Below are positions 22,712 through 34,862 of a stretch of 64,000 nucleotides of DNA, piece after piece. The notes under the pieces are model-generated. The model was not told where the DNA came from. It saw only the letters and a list, made by a program, of their open reading frames with translations, and searched no databases. Source of the stretch: Pachypanchax playfairii (lineage: Eukaryota > Chordata > Actinopteri > Cyprinodontiformes > Aplocheilidae). The position numbers and the translations under genes were made by a program. Within the stretch, counting starts at the first letter, position 1. Each line of letters begins with the position of its first letter. The stretch lies in contig SSNP01000044.1 of assembly GCA_006937955.1 (NCBI GenBank), positions 719,857-783,856 of the forward strand, in the 5' to 3' direction.

Positions 22712-24135
22712 ACAAGTAAATGGTAAAGAATGTAAAGCCATTTACAATCTAGTACTAGCTTTACCTTATTAAGTATTACAGTGGTCTTTGCCATTTTGGA
22801 AAATATGCATCATATATATTGTTTCCAACTGAGTTTCTCATCTACCCTGAAATATATCCTCAACTTTTTCTATAACATTTCCTCAGTCTGAATTTTATTT
22901 TGTCAGTTCTTAAATCAAGTTATTTCTAATTAACAATGAGTTTTAATTATTTTAAAAGATACAACTGGACCATATTGGTAGTTTTTGGTTTGCTTATGTA
23001 CAAATGCTTAAAATTACATTTCCACGAGTCAATTGTTCTGCTACAAGTACATGTCAGTGAACAAAATTTCACGAAACTGCTGCTGCGCACGCTCATCTCT
23101 CTTTCTACACACACTCAGCTCTTCTTCTACTGGTGGGACTTTTGATTGTATTTTTTACCATTTGATACAAGTAAAAATTTAGTTGTACAAGTGCGGATCC
23201 ACAAAAGTGTGGATGTTTTGAAACATGTCTAACTTCATAGAAAACCTTTGTAACAGCTGCAAACAATACGTGATTCAATATTTCTGATACATTACAAAAA
23301 TCATTAAACTAAAATAATAATTTAAGGTGGGGTGCAATGTAAAAAAAAATCTAACGGAATACAAACCCTCTAATCAGGTAACTTAATTTCCAGCTCCTTA
23401 TCCAGAAACTGTAATACTGTATATATACAGAATACAGAATACTGTAACATGAGAGTTCACTGTCAGACACAGACCAACGTATTTTGGCTCTTAATTGGGT
23501 TGTCAACTTTTGGAAACAGAAATATTTAAAGCATGAATTTAATTACATTTCTATTTTTAGTTCATATTAATAACATTATAAAACCTATGAGAGAAACTGC
23601 TTACTAAAGAAAACCCCCTCCTTCACCATCTTCTCCATCTAAAATTAAAACACTTGGAGTTTTAGCCAGTTACTTAGTTTACTGAAAAGTACTTTCATTA
23701 TATTCTGAAAGTCACCAGACTACAGTAAAATGTGTAGACCTACAAGAAAAAAATTCTACTACTGAGCTCAAATACACAATTCTAATTCTTTATTCAGTTT
23801 CAGGGTGGTTCTCTAATGGTGCAATCACACCAGCCCAAGCATCAGCGTCAGGAGCATCAAGATTACATGTAAAATCTATGGCTGAGTCCGTCAGAGTTTC
23901 TGTGGCGCTTTGTGAGCATTGGTAGCGTCAACTTCTCAAGCTTCTCCTGCATTTCAAGCTTTGATGCTTGAAACGCGAGCAACACGGAAGTTCAGCTGCT
24001 GAACTTTTGACACTCTTGATGCTCTTGAAGCGGCGCGTCAACCAATCAGAGTGTCTCATTGTAGTGAAGTCACTACACGTGACTTGAATGAAGTGGGGGC
24101 AGGAAAAACATATTTCCAACAATGGTAGACAAGCT
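22712..24135. other. inpp5a intron with a possible MITE half near 23815-24090
   Basis: Most is AT-rich and unrecognised. The stretch 23815-24090 is GC-richer, begins GGTGCAATCACACCAGC and contains CCAATCAGAGTGTC. Both are motifs common at ends of fish DNA transposons. I could not find a matching inverted end, so it is not called as an element. Confidence 0.4.
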
Positions 24136-24600
24136 TATAGGGTTGGGCATCGTTTGCATTTTAACAAGTCCAATTTGGATTCCGATTCTCACTATCGATT
24201 ACGCTTCAACACGATTCTCAATTCCGATTCTTTGAGGTGCAGGAAAGTAAAAAAAAAAAACTTTAATTGGAAAAAGCCTTCACACAGGCCATTTTTATTT
24301 GTTCACACTGCCAGGTGACTTGACAGTTTAATTTGGTTGGCTAAATGTGCACGACTCTACATGGCTAAGGGGATGCAGCATTTTTATCACATAGGCTACC
24401 GTTACTTTTCTGTGGCACTCTGCAATTTGCTCCGCTAACAGTTTTTCCCTTGTTGCCATGTTGAATGGGGTTTGTCTCTTTGCTGGCCGGGGTCTCTGGC
24501 CAGTTAATGTAGTAACAGACTGGCTTATGCTAGCATCACTTTGCGAGCGTTTAACAACTATGAACAGATTTGACACAGTTTTAGCAACTAAGCTATGCAA
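24136..24600 (-). pseudogene. hAT-like transposon fragment with transposase remnant
   Basis: The left end TAGGGTTGGGCATCGTTTGC is a typical fish hAT terminus. On the minus strand 24600-24328 a 90-codon frame contains QTPFNMATREKLLAEQIAEC and KMLHPLSHVESCTF. These resemble the region just before the catalytic core of BED-finger hAT transposases. The opposite terminus is not seen and the frame is far shorter than a complete hAT transposase (about 600 aa), so this is a truncated relic. Confidence 0.45.
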
Positions 24601-25788
24601 TGTGCATTTGCGTACTTAACATATATTTGACTGAGCTGCGTGAAATTTTTCGTTAATCAGAGGCGGGGTTCATTATCAAATCACTGAAGAGTCCCGCTGA
24701 CTTATTTGACAGAGGAAGCCCCGCCTACTCGCTCTTTTTGGCTCAGAAGTGGAAGGCATTACAAGATTCAACGTACAAGTGTCAAACTGGAGCGTTACAT
24801 AGATACATCTTTAATAAATTGTATTAATACACATGAATCTGCCAAATAAATTAATAAAACATGAAGGGGAATATGAATGAAAACTAATTGATTTAAATCT
24901 ATTTTTCAATTAACTGAAAGTTTGTAAGAGCAACAAATATAAACAAAGGGCTCACAATATAAGTTCAATGCAGGTTCATAAATGAGCCTCTGATTTACTG
25001 CCTGAGACTTATATAAACTTTTTATATTATGAGTCCAACACCATTAATAATCGCTGCGCTTCCAGTTCTCACAGTTCATTCTGTTGATGTGCGTATATAT
25101 CGCTCATAGGGCATTTAACAAGCTACAACACTGAACTACTTTCTGTGATATGCAGCCATATAAAAGAAGGTGTTTTTCTGTGGTAGATAGTTAATATGTG
25201 CACGCTGTCTGATTTAAAAGGTATTTCCAAGATATTTGTTTCCTAATGTAGTGTCAACCCCCCATCCTCAGTAGAACCAGATAGGTAGCACAGTTCAGGT
25301 GATACTACCACTAGAGCAGATTTTAATACATTTTGAAAAACACTAGAACGGCAGCCAAGAAAATAAGTTTCAGCTCCAGGGAACCACCAAAAATTGTTTG
25401 ATATTCAAGGCAAGCGTTGGTTCTGTGTTTTTTAAAGTGGTCTGTAGGTCCCAAACAGCCTTTTATTCTTTTTTAGGTCAGAGTCACTGAAGACATTGAT
25501 CAGTCCCGGTATAACTCGGGTCAACAGTTAAAAATGACAAGTCTTGGCATGTGCTTATTTTATCTAATATGCTATAGTCCTTCAAACCAATTTTTTGCAA
25601 CAACAGTGGTTCATTATGTTTCCTGTAGCTTAAATAGATCATCTATTTGAAATTATATTAATGGCAACTGCTTTTATCATTCAAAAAAAGTTTAATCTGA
25701 CAAGGAATTTAAGGGTTGAAAAATTATTATAGGAAAAAAGGTAAATTAAATGAACACAAGAAGGTTCGGGAGTAAAGAGTTGACTTAC
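24601..25788. other. inpp5a intron, nothing recognised
   Basis: Intronic sequence upstream of the donor at 25788. The segment 24650-24790 is GC-richer and may belong to the adjoining hAT relic. Nothing else seen. Confidence 0.5.
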
Positions 25789-25863
25789 TGAGTTTCCATT
25801 GTTTTCCCGGAAAATATCCTGGTTGACATAATTAAAAAGCTTCTTTTCAAGTTGAAGAACAAC
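25789..25863 (-). CDS. inpp5a: inpp5a coding exon (VVLQLEKKLFNYVNQDIF...)
   Basis: The 75-bp exon of 25 codons follows a TTTGATTTAG acceptor and ends TCA|GTAAGT. It encodes VVLQLEKKLFNYVNQDIF and RENNGNS. The family counterpart is VMLQLEKKLFDYFNQEVFRDNNG. It sits only 360 bp from the preceding exon, the shortest intron in this window. Phase is 0 at both ends. Confidence 0.94.
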
Positions 25864-26223
25864 CTAAATCAAAAGAAAGAGACAAATTGTTCTCTGATTA
25901 ATAGTTATACTAATGAGAAGTGCACTTACTAATTAGAAAACTAATGATCAGCAGCAGGCTGCAAAGGCAAACAGCACTGTTATTTCTATAGTTTAGCATA
26001 TGGACTACTGGTAGCTTAAATTTCATGTTGACTCAAAATTTACATCAGAACAAACATAGGACAAATGTCTGGAGATTTAACTCAAAACGACTTAGAAGTT
26101 CAGCTTTTACTCTTGATTACAACATTAACACCTTCTTAATGAGTCGAGTGACCAGATCATAAGATGGGTTTGAATTAAGTTCATGGATATTAACTCATAA
26201 GGTCTGATTAAATAAAAATTAAC

Positions 26224-26325
26224 CTTTCGATCATTATCCGTTTCTCTGTATATTAGCTTGTCGATTTCATTGGTGTCGCTGGTTCTGACAGTCTGCAAGG
26301 TTGTAGTGGTTGTAGAACAGAGACT
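26224..26325 (-). CDS. inpp5a: inpp5a coding exon (SLCSTTTTTLQTVRTSD...RETDNDRK)
   Basis: The 102-bp exon of 34 codons follows a TTGCTTTCAG acceptor and ends AAG|GTTAAT. It encodes SLCSTTTTTLQTVR followed by TSDTNEIDKLIYRETDNDRK. The second half matches the family segment TNEVVKLIFRESDNDRK. The first half has five consecutive threonine codons (26299-26313) and appears about two residues longer than the remembered human sequence. Both ends are phase 0, so this exon could be skipped without changing frame. Confidence 0.94.
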
Positions 26326-27398
26326 CTGAAAGCAAAATGGAAGAGAACAAGTGAAGTTAAAAATGGGACATAACAAGGGAGAACAGATCTGAAACCAAAC
26401 AATTTACTGAGTATATTCGGCAAATGTGTTTTACCATTAGCCAGACAATCAATAACACCCAACACTCTGCTCCATTTAAATGTGTTTTTCAAAGAACCAC
26501 CCCACAAACACCCAACTCATTGTCCTGCCTCTATTTCTGGGTCTGTGTACTGACCCCCTGGACTGTGTGCAGGGTTAAATTCCGCTTTGTGAACTCTCTT
26601 AACAATTAGTTAAACATTCGGCCATCTGTGTTTGAAGACAGATGAATAAGGAAATCCCTGAGCCAGAGGTTCCCATACCACACAGCAGAGACTGCGTGAG
26701 CTGAGCTGATTGAAATTCAAAGCACAGATTAGATAATCGGGTCAAGCCAATATAGCAAGCAGAAAAAGGCTCTTTAGACAGAAATGTCACAAATCAGCCT
26801 TGTTTCGGCCATGAAGAAATGGCACACCAGATTAGAACAAACACCATGCCTTGAGAGAAAGTGGAACACCTCTTTGCGGCTGCCCCCTTCCTTCATGCTT
26901 ACCCCGACTCCCAAAAGGAAATTTCTAAAGCCCTAACAAATCGCTCCATCTTTCACTCATTTAGACCATCCAAATGCAGGGTCAATATGGTCCCTTGGCA
27001 GCCAAATGCTAATGCGCTTAAGTGTGCTTAAGCAGCTTTGTGCAATGAATAGGCAAAAGAAGCAGCTAGTGAGAAGGGCAAGAGATATTTTTCCTGTCAA
27101 AAGTCACTGTATCCACGATTAGCTAAAACAATCACAGTGTCATTTTTGCCATCTCTAATTGGCGTCCCAGAGGAGTGATACTTAAGGTACAAAATGTTTT
27201 CTTTTGTTAATATCAATTACTGACAGCAAAAATTTACAGTTCCAAATGTTTGGGCGAAGAAATGATCATTCACACTTTTAGATAAGACAAGCAATTCATG
27301 TCTCATTTATGTTTGACTGCAATATAACAGCATAAAACAAGCAAGCAATGTCAACACATGAATAAACAGAAAATTATATTATATGTAAATGTACATAT
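26326..27398. other. inpp5a intron, 5'-exon-proximal to 26224-26325
   Basis: No repeats are recognised. The 26600-27190 stretch is even in composition and rich in TAAT/ATTA motifs and could be conserved regulatory DNA, but there is no direct evidence. Confidence 0.4.
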
Positions 27399-27991
27399 TA
27401 GGGTTGTCAAACGATTAAAAATTAGGATTAGGCACAAGATGTTCTTAATTGACCTTAAAATATTCTTCAAATTTCTGTCATACTTTTAAGTAATGGAGTG
27501 GACAAATATACTCCATGAAAATATGTTGATCATAACTGTAACAGTGTCCCTAAGCAAAAAATAGTATACTTGAAGTTCATTTTATCAAGCGTACTTCTTT
27601 AGAGTAAATTGGAACAAGTGTCTATCCAGTGTGGTTTGCTTTCAGCGAGGGGGAGGAGGGTTCTGTGCATCAGCTGTATGTTTCGCTAACAGACTTTTAG
27701 TAGACATTAGACCTGCTGTGTTCACTCCAGCACTTCTAACAACTAGTATATCTTATCTTATCTTAAACTTCCTTTTTTGTTTTCCATGCTCTAGCAAACG
27801 TCCATTGAGGTACTGCCTTTCATTTACCTCACAGACTACGGATTGCAAATAGGGCCAACAGATCTGTGCGTGCGTACATGGACAAAGCTGAACTTTGGAA
27901 GCCTGTGTGTTAACCGTGCTTTAAAAAAACTGACGCCGTTAAAGGGGATTTGTGATAATGCGTTTTTAACGTGTTAATTTTAACAGCCCTA
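27399..27991. mobile_element. hAT-like MITE
   Basis: The left end TAGGGTTGTCAAACGATTAA and the reversed right end TAGGGCTGTTAAAATTAACA form a degenerate TIR of about 590-bp span, with the TAGGG terminus common in fish hAT elements. No transposase. An 8-bp duplication could not be confirmed because a TG/TA microsatellite abuts the right end. Confidence 0.55.

Positions 27992-27994
<3 letters not shown>

Positions 27995-28070
<76 letters not shown>
27995..28070. repeat. (TG)n(TA)n compound microsatellite
   Basis: About 16 TG units, then TATACA, then about 19 TA units. It directly abuts the right end of the hAT-like element. Confidence 0.95.
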
Positions 28071-28074
<4 letters not shown>

Positions 28075-31000
28075 CATAAGAAGGATTGCCTATTACTTGT
28101 GCCAAGACACTTACAGTCAGGTCGGTTTAACAATTAGCTAATGCTGCCTTTTCTTGAAGGAAAATGTCCTTTCCTGGAATGATTAAACTTTGGAATCCTG
28201 GCTGAATTCAATTATTACAGCTTCGGGGAAATATATGATTCCAGCGGGTCTGTTGGAATAAAAGCAAATGGCTTCAGATTCATTCAGTGTGTATTTTACA
28301 TGTCCTCTGAACATCACTGAGTGAAATATTTAAACAAATTAAACTTCAGCAGATCAATACTGCTGCAACTTGTCTTTTGGCTATCCAGCATTGTGTATTT
28401 ACATACTTCTGCTTGCTGACAGGAAAAAGATTGATCCATTTATATGTTCAATGACTGAACAATCAGTGTATCAGAGCGGTCGGTGGTGGGTGATTGTACA
28501 TGATTGATTATCTTACAACCCCCTTCCCACCTCCCACACTCATCCAAACAAACAGAAAGCTTTCAGGAACTTGAGCTCATCCCAGGGCTCCTGTCATAAG
28601 ATCTGCACAGCAAACACTGAAATTGAGGAAATTAAAAACCCCATGCTGTCACTTAAGGCAATATAAGAGTGCTGATGTGTCCTTTAAATTACCAGCAAAG
28701 CCCAGGTGCATCTTCAGACTCTCAGAACAGTCATCTCCCTTCAAAGCTGCTGATCTTTAAGTATATTACATGTAGACAATAATCAACGTAAATTACATTA
28801 CCATAATCCCTGCAGTTGCAAATGGTTCCTTATTTGATACAAGCCAATTTGTCTGAAATAGGGTGAAGAAGTCAGGATATGGGAAGATACTGTATTAAGA
28901 GGCAGCTGTCAAGAAAGCAGCTGTGGTGGAGGGAATGATGCGGATGTCTCAACTCCCATGGTACTACCAAGTGACATGGCATTACATCTCTGCAATATGG
29001 GTCATAGGTCAACACTGAGTGTTTGTAGAGGGCCACAGGCCAGGGGATTGAGAAGAAGGGTTGCTGATGGCACTGACTTTGTGCATCAATGGAAGATAAT
29101 CTCACTGCTGTGGATAAAGGAAAGGGCTGTTTAAGGGAGCTTTCTAATCCAACTGCTCTGCTTAGAAGAGATGTTAAAGTAATCTGTCCCACTTCAAAGA
29201 CTAAAGGCAAGGACACATTCCAGCCTTCTGTCCATAGCCCTGCCAACAGATGGAGACTATCCACAGAGCCCAATTTATTCATGTTACTGTTAGTTTTTAA
29301 CATAGATGTTCACAGTCTGCATCAGTCCCAGTTAGAAAGAATCAAGACACATAAAAAGTGTAAACAAAAGAATACTTACACCATTGGTCAAAACATCCAA
29401 ACCTCTGTGGTTTTTATTTTCTATCCTTCCTCAACAAAATTATACAGTGACTCACAAAAATTTCATTAAATCAATACTAAGTGCATTTGGAATGCAGTGA
29501 TTTAATTTTAATTCCGACTAAAAATATGAAACTGTGTGCTGAGAGACACAGAGAGTTAGTGGACAATGATGTGACTATTCATTCTTCATTACAGGGGACT
29601 GGGGACAGGGGCTACTTGGTGTCAGCAGGGGCAGTGGCATTGTCAGAATGCACCATTATTTGCTCACTGCCATACAAAGCAGAGTGGCCAGCAGATTTAA
29701 GATGTGCCAGAAGGGCTGCCAGGTCCAGTGTGAATAGCTTCGCACTCCGATAACTTTTATTTCACTTGCTAACGTTCATCATCAACCCGAGCGGGATAGA
29801 CGAGGGCATTCTAAGTAGGCAACAACAAATTTGGTCTCCTGCTTTCCTGCCAGCTATTACACGGGATAGCCGGTAAATCAGCCATGACCCTTTCCCACCC
29901 CATCTGGCTGGAGGCTAGCCAAAGTTATTCACTTATCTCTAACTGTGGCCGGCTAATTTAATGCCTCTAAACACAGTGGATTCATCACTGACATGTATGC
30001 AATTGAGTGGATACAGCATAGAGGAGAGGTGAGAGTGGACACATTATTGGCCACAAAGTTAGTTTGCCGGTGACCCACTGGTCACCAGTTGACCCTAGTA
30101 AACCTGGCTTGTGTCCCTCCCACTCCTGACAGCTCACAAACACTCCACCCTTCCCATGAACTCACTCAGTGCTGTGAGAACTTGTGTTTAGAGTTGATTG
30201 CAGTGTGTGCGTCATAGGAGGTCTCCTAACCTGCCACGCCTTCACCAAAAATGATCTTGGAGAGGTAAGAGAGCGTGTGCAGTAATGATAATGTGGCCTA
30301 TTTATCTTGTGCATTATAACATCTGGGAAACTTCTCTAAAAACAATGGCGCACACTGAGGGCTGTCATTCTGCCTTTACCTTCACAAACCGACTAAAAGC
30401 ATTTGTCCCCTCGGAATAGATAATGGACAGGCCACAAATCATTCAGGACAACAGGACGCAGGGATGTGTGTTCTTGTGATAGAACCTGAATGTCTTGTGT
30501 TGATCTGTGTGTGTGTCCCTGGTATTTAAGTCCTCTGCTAGCTCATTCTGCAGAGCCCTTAAAAGACAGCCATGCAGGACAAATTGCCCTGCATGGCTGT
30601 CTTTGAGAGGCAGTGCAGCGCACACTGAAAGGGAACAGGGCTGAAACACAGAGAACAGGCCCATAAAAATTCATCACTTTGACCCTGTGACCTCCCACAA
30701 CTGAGAGTGGGGGGATAGAGGGACACACACACACAATCACACACGCACGTGAGAGCATGCACCATCCACCCAACCTTTTGGTCATAACTTGGAACAATTT
30801 TGTAGAAGTTTGAAATAATGTGAAACTTAATACAGAGATTGTGTGTGTACTGAAGCTCCTGAGCGCCGTGTTCTTTTCTCTGTCATGTTTTCTAAACTGT
30901 CACCAGACACAATGGTCAAGGAAAAGCTTTCCACAAAAGAAAAGACCACCAGATGCTTCATTGTGACTGTGTCTCTGTGTAAAGCAGGGGCAGTAAAAAG

Positions 31001-34000
31001 AGGGTGGGGTCTCCTGGGGCATTATAATACCAGTAAGAGGAGGACATTGTCTCAGGCAAGTTTCTTGACATATTACTGCCACCTGTACAAAGAAAACCTA
31101 ATGAGAGATTTAATCTGAGAAACCTCCCCTGCTGCTTTTAGTCAGCAGTTTGAAACCAATCGTGGCAGATGTCTACCAGACTGTTTAACGCAATGGCTTC
31201 TTTAAACCTCTCAAAAAGACTGTGCATGCTTAAACTGTTCAATAGCCATACATGTGAACATCGTTGGCTGGGTTTGTTTCTAAATGGGCTTTAAGTGGCC
31301 TAAAAGAAGAAGCAAGTTGCATCAGGTTAATTCAAATCTTCTTAATGCCTCTGATTTACAAAGACAATTTATCCAGTAAAAGAGAAAAGTTCACATAAAA
31401 GCCACGAATCATTGTAGTAAATATTAATGTAGCCATAAGTAATGCTATTCATGGAGAATAAACGTTTAATATGCACTGCACACTGAGCTGATTTGCCTTT
31501 TTCCATTGCAGATTCAAGTGGGAATCAATTAAAAGAAGCAGACAGTGAGACAATCTGTTGATGCTGAGTCAATTACTGAACATCAGCGACTCAATCGGCA
31601 ATTAGCAATAGCCTAATACGCGTAGAGCGCATGTGGAGTTCATCACTTTAATTTTCAATCAGGTTTAAAGTTGATTTCTTTCTGTTTTGAAGGACCTGGA
31701 GCTTCGTTTCCCCTTATCCACAATATAACAAAAATAAAAAGAGAAACTTTATCTGTCATTTATTTGACTAAATTTGATTTATTACGACTTTAATAAGACT
31801 TCGCATGTATTATTTTTCTTGAGTGAGGAGTTACAGAAGGGTGGACGGGTGGGTAAAACTCTCACACACAAATTAATTTTTAGAAGCAACATTTAAACTG
31901 TTCACATCATTTCATCTGTCCACCGGTGTGAGAGAAAACAGAATAATTCAGCACAGCAGAGGGGGGAGGAAGGTACCAAAAGAGGAGGTGGGACTTGTCA
32001 CCCCACCATGGGGTTCTAGGCAACCATCTAGTGGGTGGGCTTTGTGATACATTTTACCAATTTTTCATGCCCATCCCTCTTGATGTGACCCCACTCAGGG
32101 CCCTTTATGCCCCTGACAGCTCTGTGTAGGAAAACATGCTGCTGCTCTGATAGCATGAAATTGGGAACAAAGACCCCCACGGTGAGGAGAAGGGGGCCAG
32201 TGAGGCACGCTGTGCTCTGGTCCTCCCTGGCTCTGGACACAAACAGATGTTAGCCCAACCCCGGCTCTCACTGCTCCTGATAGAGAGGGCCTTTTTGGAG
32301 AAATAAGCTGAAATGGCATTGTTTTGGGCCTCCTCTAAGACAAAAAGTAGAGCCACTCCTTTTGAAAGGGTCCGGCAGCATGGCTGTCGCAGATAAATTA
32401 CGTGTCAGAGACGATGAGAGAGGCCCATGAATTCTCAATGTGGCCCTTAATAGGCCCTCTTAAAAGTGATGGGATATATGTGTGTGGGTGTGAATGGAGC
32501 CAAGTGACTTTTAATGTCATTGGGTGGAGGAGTATAAAAGCCAATGATGCCAAAACTGGGTTTACTACTGATACAATGTGCCAATCTGGAGGAATATTAC
32601 TCAGCTCCTGACAGGACGAACTAGAACAACTGTGAGCAAAGTTCTTTAAAAAGTCTTTATGCTTCTTCTGATTTCTTTCAACAAAATCAATATTTATAGG
32701 ATAACTTAATTTGGTATGTTAAAATGACCCGATAAAATAAATACAAACTAAAAGAACATTATCAAAAGATGTTTCCTGGTCTGAACCACCTGTAACTGCT
32801 TTCTGCATATACATTAACACAAGAATGGTTATTAAAGCACCAGATATAACCATTCACATGGTGTATTTTTGTCTATAACCTCCAGGGATATTATCTAGGC
32901 AGCCACTCAATTCATCAAAAAGGAGCAATTATTGTGCTCTGTTTTACAAAGGGTGAGAACTGCATTAATCAAAAATAGACTGACATCATCCATGTTTGAC
33001 ACTATGTGCCAGGCACAAAGAGATCCCTATCCTTCACTGTTTATGTTGCATTTCATTTGGGCTGAATAACAGCATCACTGTCAAATGCTGCTGCCCCTTC
33101 ACTCTGACTTCAAAGTTTGGCTCTTTGGTTATACAAAGGAAAAAAAAAAAGCAAACTAATAAAAATCCTCAGTGAAATATGAAAATTTGGCGATCAGAGC
33201 TAAAATAATTATTGTTGATTTACTCACAGATTTTTAAGGGTGAAAAAAAGACTCAGTTGAGCAACTTGAAACTGCAGACTGTTTACAATTATATTCATAA
33301 TTAGAAATAAGATACTGAAAAAACAAAGTTTGTTTAAAAGTTCACGGCTGCATTACATAAATTTCAATTAACTATAAACTGTTAGAAATATCTTTAATAA
33401 AATAATTAAACAAATCAAGACGTTCATGCTACCATACAGCATATAGTCTGTTCCCCAAACAATAAATTATTGTGAAATAAAATAAACAAACTTTCACACT
33501 GACTAATATGCTTAAAAATTAATTGATAAAAAAATTTATTCCAGAAAAAAAGATGAAAGATTGAGTTTTTAAAATCTCAGAAACCATTATTGATAATAAA
33601 TAATTAAAAGGTTGAACAAAGCAAGCAGTTAAAGGACATTATCCTGGACTTATAGTATTTACTGTTCATATGTTACAAACCAAATACTTATTAATTAAAT
33701 TTGTTGATCAATCAAACTGATATTATTTATAGTTTATAATTAACACTAAAATGAGTAATTCCTAGCCAATTAAAATAAATAAACTGTAAATTAAACTGTA
33801 AGTTGCAATAACTTTTGTATTGTTTATAATTGTTTTTTTTTTAGATCAAACATTGATAAACCTGTAAGATTAACAACCAAACACAAATTATTTACCTTTA
33901 ACATTTGTTTTGCAACATATATAGGAGGTGAAAATCTTTTTGATACATTAACTGATGCTTAAATACCAGAAATGTTTCATCAAGTTGAGTTTTTCCAACA

Positions 34001-34642
34001 ATTGTTTGGAATAAAAAAGACATTTCATCAGTGATTCCAACTGGAAAAGATGGCAGCAGCTGGAAACTGAGGGGCAACTCAGGTTACATCCCTGGCCAGG
34101 GCCCGGCCCCGGGGCCTACAAGGCAACGTCCCCTCACAAGCCCTGTTGGTGCCAGGCTCTGCCCTCATCGTTGGCCTGGGTTGTCACACCGTCCCTCCAT
34201 TGGCATGGTGCTGCTAGCTGCCAGTCACTGTGTCCCCTCCCCCACCAAACACACAATGGCAATAGCATGACTGGCGCCAGGCTCAAACGGCCTGTTGTTA
34301 ATGAGCAGCACAAACAGAAGCCGCTGCTTGTTCTTCATTTGCCAACATTTTAATTATATGGACAGTGCTCCCATCAAAGTAGCATTGCACAAGTTACGCC
34401 CTCAGTGCTGAACTCTTTCTTTCCTGTGTCTCCAGAGCAATATTCATTAGCATAGAAAGCAAACAGAGAGACGACAGAGAGAACAGGCCCTGTTGTCTAG
34501 AGGGAATAGTCTCCTTCTATATCCAGATGGGTTATCAGTGATATAATGGGCCCTCATTGTGATAAATTGCACTCATCTTGCCAGATAAAATGTTTGTATT
34601 GTATTGAGGACATATCACCACAGTTATCACCTGTGAGGTCAG

Positions 34643-34646
<4 letters not shown>
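28071..34646. other. inpp5a intron, mostly unique; possible conserved non-coding blocks
   Basis: No gene or transposon is recognised. Several intervals (29750-30350, 31440-31690, 34300-34560) have even composition, with homeodomain-like TAATTA and CATTAGCATA motifs, as in vertebrate enhancers. A perfect hairpin is at 30562-30604. The 143-aa (28872-29303, minus) and 126-aa (29089-29469, plus) frames overlap each other and show no domain. Confidence 0.45.
30562..30604. repeat. 17-bp perfect hairpin
   Basis: Arms AAAGACAGCCATGCAGG (30562-30578) and CCTGCATGGCTGTCTTT (30588-30604) pair perfectly around a 9-base loop. The stem is shorter than a typical microRNA precursor. Its origin (a local foldback copy or selected structure) is unknown. 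Confidence 0.85.

Positions 34647-34694
<48 letters not shown>
34647..34694. repeat. Poly(A) tract, 48 A
   Basis: Forty-eight consecutive A residues. This could be an expanded retroposon tail, but no body is recognisable immediately upstream. Confidence 0.95.
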
Positions 34695-34701
<7 letters not shown>

Positions 34702-34792
34702 ACTTGATGTATCAGCGTCGGAATTAAACTGGACTCCAAACAGTCCGCCTCCTTATATCTTTTTCCTTCTCTTTGAATTCTTGCTTGTATGT

Positions 34793-34862
34793 TCTCTCAA
34801 TGTAAGTCGCTTTGGATAAAAGCGTCTGCTAAATGACAGTAGTAGTAGTAGTAGTAGTAGTA
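34793..34862 (+). repeat. SINE/LINE 3' tail with (AGT)n
   Basis: CTCAATGTAAGTCGCTTTGG followed by ATAAAAGCGTCTGCTAAATG is the 3' tail shared by many teleost SINEs and L2-type LINEs. It ends in about eight AGT units (34838-34861). No tRNA-like head is evident within the 100 bases before it, so this is a truncated copy. Confidence 0.65.

Noticed and set aside
28872..29469. 143-aa minus and 126-aa plus overlapping frames
   Set aside because: Mutually overlapping, no domain, not part of the inpp5a reading frame, consistent with chance.
34647..34694. Poly(A) tract as the end of a processed gene copy
   Set aside because: No coding or UTR-like retrocopy could be recognised upstream and no target duplication is evident.
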